Of a stretch of DNA of 64,000 nt, positions 11,544 to 24,511 are shown piece after piece. How positions within the stretch are numbered: position 1 is the first letter of the stretch; every line of letters begins with the position of its first letter. The notes beneath the pieces are model-generated. The model made no database searches. It was not told the DNA's origin and saw only the letters and a program-made list of their open reading frames with translations. Both the position numbers and the translations under genes were made by a program. The DNA lies in contig OU015568.1 in the NCBI GenBank assembly GCA_907165135.1, forward strand, positions 2,922,501-2,986,500, read 5' to 3'. This stretch comes from Oikopleura dioica (Eukaryota > Chordata > Appendicularia > Copelata > Oikopleuridae).

Positions 11544-11766
11544 AGAATGAAAATAGAATTGTTTCTTTTGAACTTCACCGACGATCAATAGCGAGATAAA
11601 TACTGATTGAGTAGGCAAATTAAGGCTGTTTTGATTGGTCAAGAAAATAACACCCGTTTCTTGGCCACGGAGGAAATAAGGCAAAACTGAAATAGTTACA
11701 GATTTTTTCTTTGAACGAAATTGCGATTGTCTGTCACTTTTTTGTCACTTTCGAACTGTTGAATTT

Positions 11767-14700
11767 TTAATTTGTGGGTTGATTGCGGACTTCCTTGAGC
11801 TGGGCCAGTTGGGATTCGAAGACGCGGATCTTTTCTTCGATCTGGCACTGTTCGTCGAGATATTGGCGCTTTTCCTGGACGTATTTTAGGAAATCGTCGA
11901 ATTCCTCCGCCTGAATTGCTACTGTTACGATTTTGAATGATGAAAGGGCTTTACCTCAAGCTGGCGCTGTAGGGCTTCTGTAACAAAGGCCTCTCTTTGC
12001 ATACAGTGCTCGGAGCACTTGTCGGATTCGGACATTTGCGACTTCAGAACTTGGTATTTTTGCTTTAGGGCTTCGGTTGTTGCGAGATCATGACTAAAAC
12101 TCCATCAGAAACAATCAAAAAAGGAAGACTCTAACCTTCCGTTTTTTAAACTTGCTTCGGCTCGCATAAGCCGCCCAGCCAATTTCGACCTGAGTTTGAA
12201 ATTCGACTCGATGTCCTCGACAAACAGCATGTATTTGGAAACAATGTTTCTGGGGCACTTGTCCTTGATGATCGCATTGACGCTTTCGCCAAAAGACTCA
12301 TTGTCCCTGTAGCCAAGAATCACTTCTTCCTTCAAGTTCGCCATGTCTACAAAAGAAAGTTTAAAAATCACGATTGGCTTTGGAAATCAACAAAGACACA
12401 AAAATATACAAACTTTGCATAATCTCATTACTCGCGGTCTCGAGCCTGCCAGGCTTTCCAATTACCAAAAAATGCAGAAAACTTGCTTACCTAGAATTCT
12501 CTTCTCATGTTGCATGATGACATCGCTCAAGCTCGTTTCATCCGAGTCCGAATCGTCCACATTATTCGCTTCTTTCTCCTTCAGTTTGAGCAAACCACTT
12601 GGGTCAAAATAATCCTTGGGCAAAAGGCATGCGTCAGGTTCTGGTGGAGGTGGTGGAGCATCTTCTTCTGGCGGATCCGTGCTCGCGCGCTTGATCTTGT
12701 CGAAGATTCCAGAGATTTCAGATGGGATTTCGACCTCGATACTTGCTTGGGGTTCAAGTTTAGGCCGTGAGCTCCCCTCAGGCGAGTGAGGAGGAGAATC
12801 ACAAGGGGGCAAGACAGGAGGATCAGGGAATTCGACCGCTTCTTCGGGGATCGACGAGTGCGAGATATTTAGACTATCAGTACTAATCGGCCTGAAAAAC
12901 GACGAAGAACTCGGCGTTGCAGGATTGGGGTGATTCGCACTTTCACTTATTGAATCTAGAGTTCCACGGGATGCCGTCATTGCCGGACTAGCGGAGGTGG
13001 AACGCAGTGCTTCTTGAGACAATCCAAGAGCTCTGAAGAAAGAAAAGTTTAAAAAGAGACATAAAATTATTTTGAGCGTTTAAAGAGGCTCTGAGTTAAC
13101 CAAACGACTAAGCCATTTGTCAGATTTATGGGAAGGGCTATTTTTAGCTCAATCAAAAACGATGTTCAAAATAAAAGAATTTTTTGTTGATGATCACTAT
13201 TTTAAATAGTCTATTTATAACTGAAAACAAAGTGATTTTAATCCTTTCTTACAGTCAATATAAAGATAAGAAGAAGAATAAATAAAGAAAAACATTTCTA
13301 ATAATCAGTTTTATAAAGGAGATTTCAAAGAAGAAATTATGTGTGTTTACCTAATCTTGTCGGCAATAGCTGATCCTCGTCTGGAACTATTCGGTGTCGA
13401 GTTATTCTCATCATCAGAATTCTTCCTCACGGGGGTTCGAACTTTTCTGAAAGTAACATTTCCTCCATAGGGACTTCCGTTTGGCGTGGTCTCTTCTTCT
13501 CTAAGAATCTCCATACTCTGACTGGGCATTAAATTCGTCGCGTTTAATTCATGATTGTTTCCTCCTCTTATCTGCCCTCGAAGCCCCGAATCTCCTGCCG
13601 AGTTGAGAGCAGCGAGACGGCTTGTAGGAGTTGTTGTGAGCTGAGTCATGTTCTCGGCGGAACGACAACGATCCAGTTTCATTATATGGCGGTGATGCGT
13701 CCGCGCATTGTGAAAAGACGTAACACTCGAGACTTGGGCAACTTTTGGCGCTGGCGGCGAGGCGGGCGTTCCGGGGGTCGAGATTGAGGATTGGGGAGAA
13801 ACTGGGGAGGCAGGAAGGGGCTTGTCCGCAGCAGGGCTAAATATAGTTTCTCTTAATTTTTCTTGAAAAAAAAATCGTACCTTTCGGGCGAAGAACTTTG
13901 GTCCTCGTTGAGGGGAAAAATAATCGGCGTCCTACGTGAATCGGAAGGCGTTCGGAAGTGAAAGACGCGCGGCGACGACGGACTTGACGAGTTTTTCCCA
14001 CCTGAAATTGATCGACTTTGATTTTGATTGATTGAGGGAAGTCTTACCGGAAAGAGAGCCAGTGGAATTGTCGAAGGAGGAAGAGGAGACGGGCGGTAAA
14101 GGCATGCTCGGCAAGAGTGATTCGGGGAAGGAGACGGGTCTAAAACACAGGGTTAATACAGGAAGAAGTTTTCTTATCAGCAGTGGGCTTAGAATTCGAA
14201 GGTTTACCTGGAGGAGTTTTCATGATTTCTTTGATTATGATTGTTGCGCTTGAACTGGAGTGGTACGTAGGACGAGTTTAATGCACTTGTGGTGGAACGA
14301 GTAGTAGAAGGCGGTATGGAACTTTTGTGTAGACTCTGACTCGAGCTGGTAGTGCCCGGTTGGTTCGACGCGTAGGCGTTTCCAAGGCGGTTTGCAAGGG
14401 CGATCGAGCTCGGCCCGGGAGGCGGAATCTCCGTTCGATTTCGGATGTCGGGAGAAACGACGCTGCTCGTTGAAGTCGGAGTTTTGATGACGGGAGTTCG
14501 CGCATTCGTATTTGGAGAAGTGACATTGTTGCTGGGCGGAGTCGGAGAAATGGAACTGTGAAAAGGTCCCTGGATGAACTTTTTTTAAAAAATAACTTGA
14601 TTTAGCTCGTCGGTCAAGCTGAAATTGCGATTGGCTTGTGGCGGCGCTCAAGGGTGGAGCCGGTAATTGAACTGATTTCGTGAGTGGTTCTCTTATCACG

Positions 14701-17700
14701 GCTCCCGCTGGCAAATGAAATTTTAGCCCTCCCATTCTAGCGTTTTCCCAAAAACGACAAATTCAAACGACGACCTTTTTTGATCGATGGGAAAACGACC
14801 TTATCCAAAACTATTGTATTTCAAAATTGAGCGACTTAAAAAGTTTTCACTCAAGAAAGATAGATAACTTTTCTTCCCAGATGGGGCTTTTTGGCTAAAT
14901 CTGAAATATTGAGATTCTGAATTTCTGAAATCCTCAAATCTTGCATTTTTTCAAAAATCCAAAGAGCCACTTGTCGACTCTCAGCGAGGTTCATTCGTTT
15001 TCTCAAGTGACGCGGATAAGACCGCTCTCCAGCGCCAACTTGAGGTTTATTTTTTCTGCATCATATGATGCATTACAAGCACAAGACTCCTAAGAATCAT
15101 CAGCTAGTAAGATTCTGCATGTTATAATGTATTTTTAGGGCAAATTTGAAAATATAACGAGACTCCCTTATTATCAATTTACAGTAATTTGTCTACGGTT
15201 CAAGTCATAACTTTCTGGCAGAGTTTATAAACAGATCTGAAATGCCTTTCCCATAGCAGTAGTTATACGATTGAAAAATGGAACGGCGCGGTAATTACGT
15301 TTCAGAATTCTTGTGGGCGCAGGTACCCGGGCTTAAATTGCTGCCTCAAAGGAAACCGAGTCGAGTTTTAGATTGAGGTTCTTTCACGATTTTCAATCCC
15401 CGCAAAATATGTTCATGCGTTTTTTCGTGTTTCTGTTCCTTCCTATTCGAAAAACGAAATTTATCTATAAACAGAGAATTTAATTAATTGATCTTTTTTC
15501 TTGCTTCTAAAATCTTGCTGTTTGATATAAAATGTTAGATAATTGCCTGTAAATATTCACTTCATTAATGAGCATATTTTATGATCGAAAAAGTCATCCA
15601 ATTTTCTAACCAAAAAACTAGAGACAGGACCTTGTATGGACCACCAATGGTGGCATAATGTGAATGCCTGCCTGTGTAGATACCTGAGTCAGGGTCCTGA
15701 GCAGTATTTTTCAAGTTCTTTTTCAGGACTCTAAGTCAGGTTTCTACGCAGGTAACCCTTCATAAATATACAGTAAAAGATCAATTATGCTCGAAAATGA
15801 GAGCTGGAAGTCCAACTGGAAGACTTTTAAGTCCCTATTTTGGCTAGTATGGGAATATGCTAATCCATATTATTCACCGCTCAGAGGGAAATTCCTTCGC
15901 CAAGTGGCACGTGACTGAGTTCAGGATTTACCACGCTCAAGTGCGTGGGAACGGAATGCTTACACGGACGACAAAAGAGATTTTTCGCCCTGTTTTGTTA
16001 GTAGCAACTAGTACAGTTACTCTCTGTTTGGACCTGTTCCTTTTAGGAGAAGTTGGCGAGGTCGGATTCGTGCGGTCGAGGGAGCGGCGCTTGACGAAAT
16101 CGCGCAGTTTTTCGCGAATGTTGTCTGGGTTTGATTTTACAGGCAGATGCGCTAGAATCTAGTAGAATTTTCTCTAAATTGGAAAACGTACAGGAGCCAT
16201 TGGAAGGGGCAGAAGAGCGGCTAATATCAGCCAGGTCGGAAATACTCTGACTTCTTCGCGTCTCTGGCGGCGGCACGGAACGACGAGTTACAGGCCTAAA
16301 CGATTACAGTAACTCGACTGCATATGCATCGGAATTGAACTGGCTACCTGTTGAGAGCAGCAATCATCTCCTCGTCTCTGAGAGGCGCACTCGATTTCGA
16401 AATCTCCAAAATCGGTTCCGAGCGCCGCGGTTGACGATGATTCTGATTCTGTGGGTTGATGCCCCTCTTCGGCGAGATGCACAGTTCTTTTCTCTTCAAA
16501 CTCGTCCTGCGCAAAACCTGAGCGGTCACTTGCGAGTTGATATAAGTCGAAATATCGTCTTGGAAGAGATCGTCCTTGGCCTCGTCTTTTTGATGGATAC
16601 AAAATTTGGTACTCGACTAAAGGGGGTGATCAATCAAAATTTGGAAAAATTTGAAAAGGAAGAACCTTGAGCCAGAATAAACAAAACAAAAAAATGGAAA
16701 TTTACCACGATTTTCGCGATTCGGTTTTATCTTCATAAAAAAACGAATGAATTTCAAGAAAAAATACTGCAACTTCTGTCGATTTTAATTAAACCCTAAA
16801 CAGCGCGCAAAGTGCCAATTTCGCGCTGCAATTTTCGCACTAAAGGGGAGAAGCAATTAACCTCTCCAAATTCCAAATTATCGCCGGAGCTTCTTGAAAA
16901 AAGGCTTATATTTTAAATTATGAATTGGATGAGTCAAATACGCTCGCGGTACTCATCGCACGAAATTCCGTTTAGCCTTCTAGTTTATTTAAAAAAAGCC
17001 TTTATCCGGGCGCAGCGTGGATAATCGCTTTGTAGAAATGGGCTCCTGTCAGGGCCACAGGACGATAAAGGAACGTGGGGCGGAATGCTCGCTAGAATTT
17101 TGGTGCGACTGTAGATACCTGATTAGCCGAACTAATGTGTTACGTTCTAGCGCGCCCACTAAGTGTCCTAATAAGGGTTTACAAACGTAAAAGTACAAAA
17201 AAAAAAATCGAGAAAAATCGCTATTTATACGCTGTTACAGTACGTTCTGTGAAAGAAAAGAGGACCCGAGTAGATCGCCATATGTCCCCGAAAGCTCAAG
17301 GGCTTTGCACAACATATGTCCTTTTCACTCGGCCCAGAACCTCTTCAAAATGAATAGCTGCTCGCCCATTGTCCCGCAATATGTCTCCCTGTTCTGTAGA
17401 TTCAATTGCGCCATTATTGTTTGGCCGCCTCTTGGTTGATTAAGGGCCCCTACTGCATTTAGCTTTTGACTCTAAAAATATTTTCATGAACAGGCAAAAA
17501 GGATCATCCAAGATTATCCTGCTATCGCTTTTGAAATGTAAACGGAGGAATTTGAGGTTTGGAACTATGATCGCTATCGCATCATTTTTCGAATTCGAAA
17601 TGTCAGATAATTTATCTTTTCTGCAGTTGATTACAGTAACACTCCTTTTTTCTAAAATTGAAGGGTCTTTCTAAATGCCTCTGTAACTAGAAAATACATA

Positions 17701-19912
17701 ACTAGCCAAAGGTAATGCATAATCTTGCGTTTTCATACCCACAAATTTCGAGCCGCAGGTTTTCTTTCTTGTGGCTCCTAGAATTAATGAATTCTCCTTC
17801 ATATACAAACATACAGGTAATTTTATTCCTAGCAACTTTTTTCTATGATGAGAATTTTCATCGTTTCCTGTTGGTTTGAAAGAACTAAAGACCGGAAATT
17901 TGAACTCAGTCCAATTACACGAAAAGAGGCGGCTCTCCTGTCTGCTGTGCTCCTTAATCTTTTCATTGTTCCGTTTTTTTTGGCGAACAATTAGCACGGT
18001 GCGAAATAATTTACTGCCCAGTAGCGGATGCGCCAGGTTATAACCGCGACAATACTGAACAAAACCGCCGCCAGAAGAATACACTTCTATTCGAAAACTG
18101 AAAAATATATTTCCAACTAAGTTTCTAAACCTAATTCGCGTGTTCACCCAGCCGCCAAGCTACCGCAGAATTAGGTAAAAAAGAAAGTTTTTCGTGCATC
18201 TTTTCCGAATCAAAGGGGGCCAGTTTTATTACTGTATGCATTTTCTTCCGCAAAAAATCTTCTTGGCTTTTTTGAAGACCCTTTCAGGACCCTGACTCAG
18301 GTTTTCTACACAGGTTACTACGGAAAGACTTTGAATAAATAGAAAATCGACGTTAATATAATTTCTTGGAAGTGACTTAGTACCGTAATTCCTTGTTCCT
18401 TCCTGATAAGAACGAACATGTAAGGAAAAACTTTTCGGAAAAAAAAAGTAACTCGTGGAAAAACGAGATAGAACACGCAAAATGCATCCGGATAGGAGCA
18501 ATTACGGGGACGAGTTGTGTCCACTTCTGGAGCAACAAAAAGCGAGCCGATCCCTCGACAGGCGAAGTGACAAGCACCTGCGGAAGTGGCAGTCGGATAA
18601 CCGCCCCGGCCCCGACTTGATCAAGCTTCTACTAATTCCAAGCTATAAGTTGGCCTATCGGAAAGTGGAAACAGGAGGTGCTCTCTTATACTTTTAGTCG
18701 CATTTTACGAGAAGGATACGCAAGTTATCAGTAGAAGCTTACTCAATAACAGTCTGTTTTAGATCGAGAAGCCGCTTGCGGCTCTGAGTGAAACCAAAGT
18801 TGAGCCGCGCGTAGCGCGGTTTTTACTCGAAGCCGCAAGTGGCTTTTCGATCTATAACAGACCGTTATTGAGAAAGTTTTAACTGATAACTAACGTAAAT
18901 TTCTCAAGAAAATTTATTTCAGAAACAAGGTGCAAAAATCCAAGATAGCACTTGTTTGATCCAAACAATTTAGCTTTCCAAGAGGCAGTTTTGCTTCCTT
19001 TGCAATCCTGTCTACTTCTTTTAACTCCATTTCCGCGTTATCTTATCAAGCGTTCTTTTTTGCGCAAAAGGCATGTGTTCCGTGTCCAGCATACACATTA
19101 CCAGGTTAAGTCGCTTATCGCCCAACCGGCTGGTCAAAAAAGATGAGAAAAGCACGCTCCACTGAGCCCGGCACACCACATTTTGACGCTAATTGCCTCC
19201 TTGCATTCCCTAATTCCATTCCCGACATTCCAAACAAGGCGAAAAAAAGGGGGACACAAAAGTAGGGGTGACAAAAAGAAAAAGTCTGAACACCTGCAAA
19301 ACAAAGAATAAGCTTTTGGAAGAGAGGGCTTTAGAAGCAGATTTTGTGGTTTTGGGAGCATTTAGCAAAGGTGGGGCGAAATCGCGGTTCAAATTCAAGC
19401 AGGCGAAAGAAAAGGAGACGATAAGGGGAAGTTCATAATAAGGACCTACCTTAGGTACACTGGACTTACGAATCCCGCATAACAACAAAAAATTGATAAA
19501 AATCCATTAAAATCAGAGTTCTAGTCATTATCAAAAGAAGGTTCTAAAAAGCTGAGCTGAGTCTTTGCCCCGATAAGAAACGCGTCTTATCATCCCGTCC
19601 ATAATTTTTCCATTAACTCTGCTGCTATCCGTTTTTTGCGCGTTTTATCTAAAACGAGCTGGCCTTGATTACGCTCCTCATTACCCGCTCATTCCCGTAA
19701 ATTTCCACTATTACAATCAACATTAATTTTGTATCCATTCCTACACCAGTAATCGAGGACGAGCGCGAGTGCATGAAGCTCGAAGTATTCCCGCTCGCAT
19801 TGAAAGAAGTTGGCGCTGGGGAGGAATTTTGAGCAGCGTTGTTCCCAGAAGAAGCAGGTTCTTTCCATCGCTCCAAATTTTCGCGGATCGAAGGCGCTTG
19901 CTTGATCACCGG
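11767..19912 (-). CDS. SHROOM: Shroom-family actin/Rho-kinase adaptor, ASD2 domain
   Basis: Shroom proteins recruit Rho kinase to apical actin and drive apical constriction. Twelve minus-strand exons fit in phase (926 codons including the stop): 19745-19912, 16348-16616, 16192-16295, 16021-16151, 14208-14578, 14048-14139, 13881-14001, 13351-13836, 12491-13032, 12136-12346, 11955-12093, 11767-11910. The last three exons encode the ASD2 coiled coil; NESFGESVNAIIKDKC, KYMLFVEDIE and SKLAGRLMRAEASL match the conserved Rho-kinase-binding segment, and FDDFLKYVQEKRQYLDEQ its end. The middle is Ser/Thr/Pro-rich and disordered. No PDZ domain is visible, so the 5' end may lie upstream or PDZ may be absent. 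The exon at 19745 is the least certain. Introns are mostly 35-70 bp, with two large ones (1.4 and 3.1 kb). Confidence 0.85.
14579..16020 (-). other. Shroom intron of 1.4 kb
   Basis: This interval separates two Shroom exons. It contains one foldback element with arms near 15671-15700 and 15723-15752. A minus-strand open stretch at 14597-14735 could be an extra exon, but its phase does not suit the downstream exon. Nothing else is supported. Confidence 0.5.
15671..15752. repeat. Foldback element, CCTGTGTAG family
   Basis: The left arm starts CCTGTGTAGATACCTGAGTC and the right arm ends with the imperfect reverse complement, GGTTTCTACGCAGG. The same arms recur near 18283, 20832, 20884, 58201 and 58381, so this is one copy of a dispersed short inverted-repeat family. 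Confidence 0.8.
18482..18697 (+). CDS. Possible nested small ORF within a Shroom intron
   Basis: An ATG opens 71 codons with mixed polar composition (MHPDRSNYGDELCPLLEQQK, then a stretch rich in Arg/Asp/Ser). The composition looks more protein-like than the alternative frames and GC content rises locally. There is no recognised domain, no clear promoter and no strong donor. It may be a first exon, a small gene or chance. Confidence 0.25.
   Translation: MHPDRSNYGDELCPLLEQQKASRSLDRRSDKHLRKWQSDNRPGPDLIKLLLIPSYKLAYRKVETGGALLYF
18724..18892. repeat. Short inverted-repeat element with GCCGC hairpins
   Basis: The left arm contains CTCAATAACAGTCTGTTTTA followed by GATCGAGAAGCCGCTTGCGG. The right arm is its imperfect reverse complement and ends in the reverse complement of CTCAATAACGGTCTG. 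The loop contains a further palindrome around CCGCGCGTAGCGCGG. The GCCGC/GCGGC hairpin also recurs near 36285-36365, 40680-40720 and 58240-58365. Confidence 0.75.
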
Positions 19913-22900
19913 CTGAAATAAAGAAGGGTTAGTATTTAGGGTAATTACTGTTGATGGATAATTCATTTTTCTTCAATGCGATTTTTGAAACAAACTCAAT
20001 TTTCTTCACGTGCAAATCCGGAAACATGAAAAAGGTTTTCTCTCAAAATACAGCCCAATTTAAAATTTTCCCTCCCCGGAAATCGTGCTCACGAGATCAC
20101 GTGACGAATTTTTTAGGGCTTCTCTTCCCTAGTCATTTTTTTGGAGAAAAGGGTGACGCGATTTTCACACACGTCTGCGGTTTTCGCCACAATAATAAAA
20201 TTATGCAAATGTCGCGAGTTTTTCTTGCTAAAGTAAAGATTTTCTTTAAAAATAAATTTCACGCTCTGACGTCGCCAGATATCCGGACGCGCTTTTTGCT
20301 TGACAAAATACTGTAAGAACTCTTGCTTACTAAAAGTTCAAATTTTAAGGGAGTGATACCCTTAAGATTTTTCGTTATCATCTTTTAGGTAAGTTTGATT
20401 TTTCAGGCCGAAAATCTTAAGGGTATCACTTCGAAATACCAGATTTATATTTAATTACTAATAAATGTTTGAAAAAAATGCTTCTTATAAATTTTCTCTA
20501 CTTTTTTTACAAACAAACAAAAAACGAAGGCTCCACCCTTCTTTCTCATTCCGATCTTGTTTAAAACTAGCAGTTGTATGTTTTGAAAATGGTACTCTTC
20601 CGCCAGTACTCAACTCAAAATAAATGAAAAACATGTCGATCCCAAATCTTATCAAGCTTATTTTTTTTGAAAAGTTACAATAAATTCTTAAGATTCTACT
20701 TTTTTCGTTCATTTTCTTACAAGCATGTCTAATTCGATTTTACAGTCGCTCAAAAACACAGTAATTATATGAAGAAAAAACTGACCAGGGTCAATATCTT
20801 CGCAGAAAAAAAGAAGCAAAAAAAGCAGTAACCTGTGTAAAAACCTGAGTCAGGGTTCTGAAAGAGCCATAATTAAAAAGCCGTTTCAGAACCCTGACTC
20901 AGGTTTTCTACACAAGCTGCTGAGCTCAGAAATTCCTTCTCAAGAAATCTGATCCTCTCAGAATCTCAGACTGATGACACAATCATCTTTGTCCGTAAAA
21001 AGCTTCGTCATGGTCATGGATACGATGATTTGTGATGAAAAGCATCAACTCACCCTTGACGGGTTAGATTTCCTTTTTGTTTATTTTTCCGGGACCTGTA
21101 GCCACGTTTTTTTCTTGTTTTAGAAACAGAATGCTTTGAATTTTTAAATCAATCTTTTGGTCTCGAAATGTTTTAAAACAGGCAAAGGTCAACTTGATAA
21201 ATTAAGGGAGGTCGACATTAGAAGCATCTAACTTTAAAATAATTCGTGTTAAAAATGAAACAAGTTTCGTTACTCGAGAAAAATGGGCTTATTTTGAATG
21301 CGGGCGGAGTTAAAAATAATAAATCCTCGAGTTCAGATTTTTCGTAAATAATGAAACTAATCTCATCGGATTACGAGCCGATCACCTGAAAATCAAAATA
21401 TTTGCGCTGGAGCGCGTTATTACACGCACGTCAAATTCCGAATTTGCGCTTCTGAATTTTTCTCTCCCGGCGAAAAAAAAGCAGGGCGAAAGGTTAACCC
21501 GGTTTCATTTTATAATAAGAGCTTTGAGAACTTTCTCTTCAAAATCTTGTTTATCGCTTTTTTTGTGATTATAATTTCGAGCCGAAAATTTGCTTCAGTC
21601 ATAAAGCAAAATGAGCGAAGCAAATTTTCGCTTCGAAATCTTTTTTGCCTTTTTCCCTACAAAAATTTGAGTCAGAGATTCGCTTCGCTTCCTGTGCTTT
21701 CAGTTTGAAGCGAATCTTCGACTCAAAATTTTTAGATCGAAAACAGGCAAAGTTAAAATTTTTAGCGAATATTCTGTTCCTCCTATCAAGGGTCAATTTT
21801 GCGTCGTAATAATTGAAACTAGTTATGTTTATTTAAACGCAATGATCCTAATTTACTGCCCTGGGGGACGTGTTATTTGAAAAGGTGCCGGAAGCGGTAA
21901 CCAAAACGAAATAATGATGTCACAATTTACTCTCGCCGTAATCATGGGCAATTTACGGAGCAAGTACGGCGTCAGGGGCAAATATTAAATATTTGAAAAT
22001 TTGGGCACGTGAATTTGACTTTTACTATTCACTTTTACGCGGAAATATCATTTATTACACTGCCGTTTCCGGAATTTGGGCGAAAAAAGGATGAAATAAA
22101 ATGGAATTTAAAGGGCTGAAGCTTTTTTTAAGGTTGTAGCACGCGATAAAAATGTATTTCAAGAACTCTTGCTGCCAAAGAATCAGTTTTCTTTCGTTAA
22201 TTTTCCTAATAAAAATAATTAATAAATTAAATTTTTGCTGTTTATCAAAATCTTACGCGATGAAAGATCATTTTTTTCGTGTCAAAAGCCTTTAAAATAC
22301 TCATTTCATCGCTTCCTATGCCCTCAGTACACACAAATGCAAATAAGGGGGTGTCTTACCTTAACTTTCGCCGTAGGCTTATTAACAAGTCTTCCAAAGG
22401 GTTGTTGCTTTGGCAAATTATTGGAATTATTTTCCATTTTCTTTCAAATTCTTTCTTCTTCAGTTTTATTATCTTCTATTTTTTCTCTTTGAAATTCTAG
22501 CGGCCATCTTTTTTTCTTTCTTCTTTGTTTGTCTCTCTTTCTTTCTTTGTTTTTATTGACTTACATTTTAATTAAAAATTTTTAAAATTGCAATTTTTGA
22601 AATTGAAAAATTCAAACTTGGCGAAAGCAAAAAAAGAGAAAAAACGCGGCTTGGGAGCTCGAGTTTGAGAAAAAGAGCGCGGCGCCGCCCACGCCAGGCG
22701 GAGCTCTTTTTTGGCGCAAGAGCGCACCTACGCAACTCCACCACCAGATCAAGTCCGCGAACTTGAATCGCCCCCACAGCGCCCAGCGAAATGACTCTGG
22801 AATGCGCAACATTCTTATTATAGCGATTTTACAGTAATTTTTGTATCTTTTCTAGAATTAGATTTTCTAGGCAAAAAAAAAAAAATTTACAATTGTAAGC

Positions 22901-23106
22901 TCCTGAGCAAAAGTTTTAATTCGCTGGAGCCGCTGTAAGACTCCGTTCTTAAAAAAGCCGCATCGCGGCTTTTCATTCAAGATCTTTCAGTCTTTCGGAT
23001 TTTTACACAGGCTACTCAGTGCATCAAGTATGCGAAGTAATTGATAATAGTAATTGATGATAATTAATAAAGTTTTTATTCTGGTAAAACTTGTATTAAG
23101 TGCAAA
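19913..23106. other. Gene-poor AT-rich stretch with foldback repeats
   Basis: This stretch lies between Shroom and the next minus-strand gene. It includes an inverted pair of GTGATACCCTTAAGATTTT at about 20347-20425, a CCTGTGTAG-family foldback at 20832-20915, and a GC-rich block at 22640-22810 that is open in more than one frame on both strands. Missing Shroom 5' exons may lie here, but I could not recognise a PDZ domain. Confidence 0.4.
20832..20915. repeat. Foldback element, CCTGTGTAG family
   Basis: The left arm ACCTGTGTAAAAACCTGAGT continues to the word CAGGGTTCTGA. The right arm at 20884-20915 is its near-perfect reverse complement. The 22-bp loop is AT-rich. It shares arms with the copies at 15671 and 58201. 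Confidence 0.85.
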
Positions 23107-24145
23107 TTACAGAGCATTTTGTGCGATAGTGTAATTCAACTCAGCAATTTCTTTCTCGATGAAGCCGTTTCTCAAATTTTGGAATCGCTGCGCTTTCAGA
23201 ATCTTCTTGTAGAATTCCGCATCTTTGAAATACGCACCCATCCAAGCGATGAGAACAAGGAAGACGAGCATGATCGTATCGAAGGCGACATGGCTAGTCA
23301 GCTGATTGTTTGAATCGAAGGGGAGGAAGATGTTGATGCTACTGAGAACAAGAAGGAGTAAGGAGATGCCGAAAAGATAGGCCAGAGAAATTGTGTAGAG
23401 ATGGAGGAGACGTTCGGTTTCGTTGGCGCATTCTTCCTGATAAGGATGAATACGAGGGGTCCCGAAGTGGAGGGGGCGTAGGAGTTGATTAAAATCTTAC
23501 CTTGACATAATTCTTGAGATGATGTTTGAGCTCGTCCACCGAAGCTTGTTGAGGTCCAGTTTCTTCGTTTTCGTTTGCTTCTTCTATCAGCGTCGCTACT
23601 TTCTGCTTCTTTATTGAGTGTCTAAAAATGAATTTTGATCAAAGAAGGAAGAAGGGTTCTCACCGTCGAGCATTTTGACTTGTGGCGGAAATTGCAAAGG
23701 CTGATTTTTCGTCGTATTTTGAAAGTTTTATGTCGGACTGACGAACTGACACGGTCGATTTGCTGGAACTGATGGAATTTGACCGAGCGGGTTTGATTGG
23801 AGACACTGCGTTTTGAGAGACTTTCTCAGTTGTTGGGATTTGGACTGAAGAGGTTGAATGAAAGCCTTCATTGAAAAGGGAGGAGAAAATGACTTACTGG
23901 AGAGCTTTCTTTGTCGAGTTGGATGTTTGTGCTTTTGCTTTTCTTTCTCTTTGATGACCTAGAAAAATGAGTCAATTCTAGATTCATGGATTCTTCTTTT
24001 ATCGGACCAAATAGTAACTGAGGGTGTTAAATGAATTACAACTTGTAAGTGAAGCTGATAAATTACAGGAAGGTAGTCTCGCTTCTACCTTGTCTTCATC
24101 TTCCGGCTCGGGGGCTTTTCTCTGCGGGAGTTCCTGTTTTTCCAT
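23107..24145 (-). CDS. Unidentified two-pass membrane protein
   Basis: Five minus-strand exons (24089-24145, 23898-23958, 23664-23844, 23501-23621, 23107-23436) give 249 residues with consistent phases and GT-AG introns. I do not recognise the family. The N-terminal 150 residues are charged and probably cytosolic, with a Lys-rich run (KEKEKQKHKHP) and a Ser-rich run (SNSISSSKSTVSVRQSD). Two hydrophobic segments follow near the C-terminus: YLFGISLLLLVLSSINIFL and VAFDTIMLVFLVLIAWMGAY, with a short polar loop between them. The tail is polar. The copper transporter lies 370 bp upstream on the same strand; I see no evidence that the two are functionally linked. Confidence 0.7.
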
Positions 24146-24511
24146 TTTTTTACTTCGCTCTGGAGAAGGAAAATGGGAAAATTGAAAACAAAAATTAGCA
24201 TCTAGAGAAAAAACCATATCATCTAGAGATACTCTTGCCAATCCCGATTACTGGCAATACTGTATTGCGCATACAAAAATTATTGATAAGTTTTTCAACA
24301 GATTTGAACTCTTCCACTCATTAGATACAGTTATTAACCTCGAATAAGCATGCTCAGTAAGATAATTTCTAAAATCAGATATCGTGTTATTAGTTTATTG
24401 CCAATAAATTATTGGGTTTATTCGAGTACAGTTACAGTATCTGCCAAAACTACTCGCAGCAGCCATCATCCCTAAAGACAGATTTATACGGTAAAATCTT
24501 CTTGTTCCATG

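Larger units (their letters stand above)
16617..19744 (-). other. Largest Shroom intron, 3.1 kb, with repeats
   Basis: No Shroom exon is recognised here. The interval contains a solo CCTGTGTAG-family arm (about 18283-18315), a small inverted-repeat element at 18724-18892, and a plus-strand reading frame at 18482-18697 described separately. The remainder is AT-rich with a few GC-richer patches (for example around 17040-17110 and 18600) that I cannot assign. Confidence 0.45.

Noticed and set aside
14235-14735. 166-codon minus-strand frame near a Shroom exon
   Set aside because: The Ser/Pro/Thr-rich alternative frame of the same DNA matches neighbouring exons in phase and composition; the longer frame is a shadow.
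16043-16276. Long single frame read straight through two Shroom exons
   Set aside because: Splicing out 16152-16191 gives a better Shroom-like continuation (HLPVKSNPDNIREKL) and consistent phase, so the unspliced frame is a shadow.
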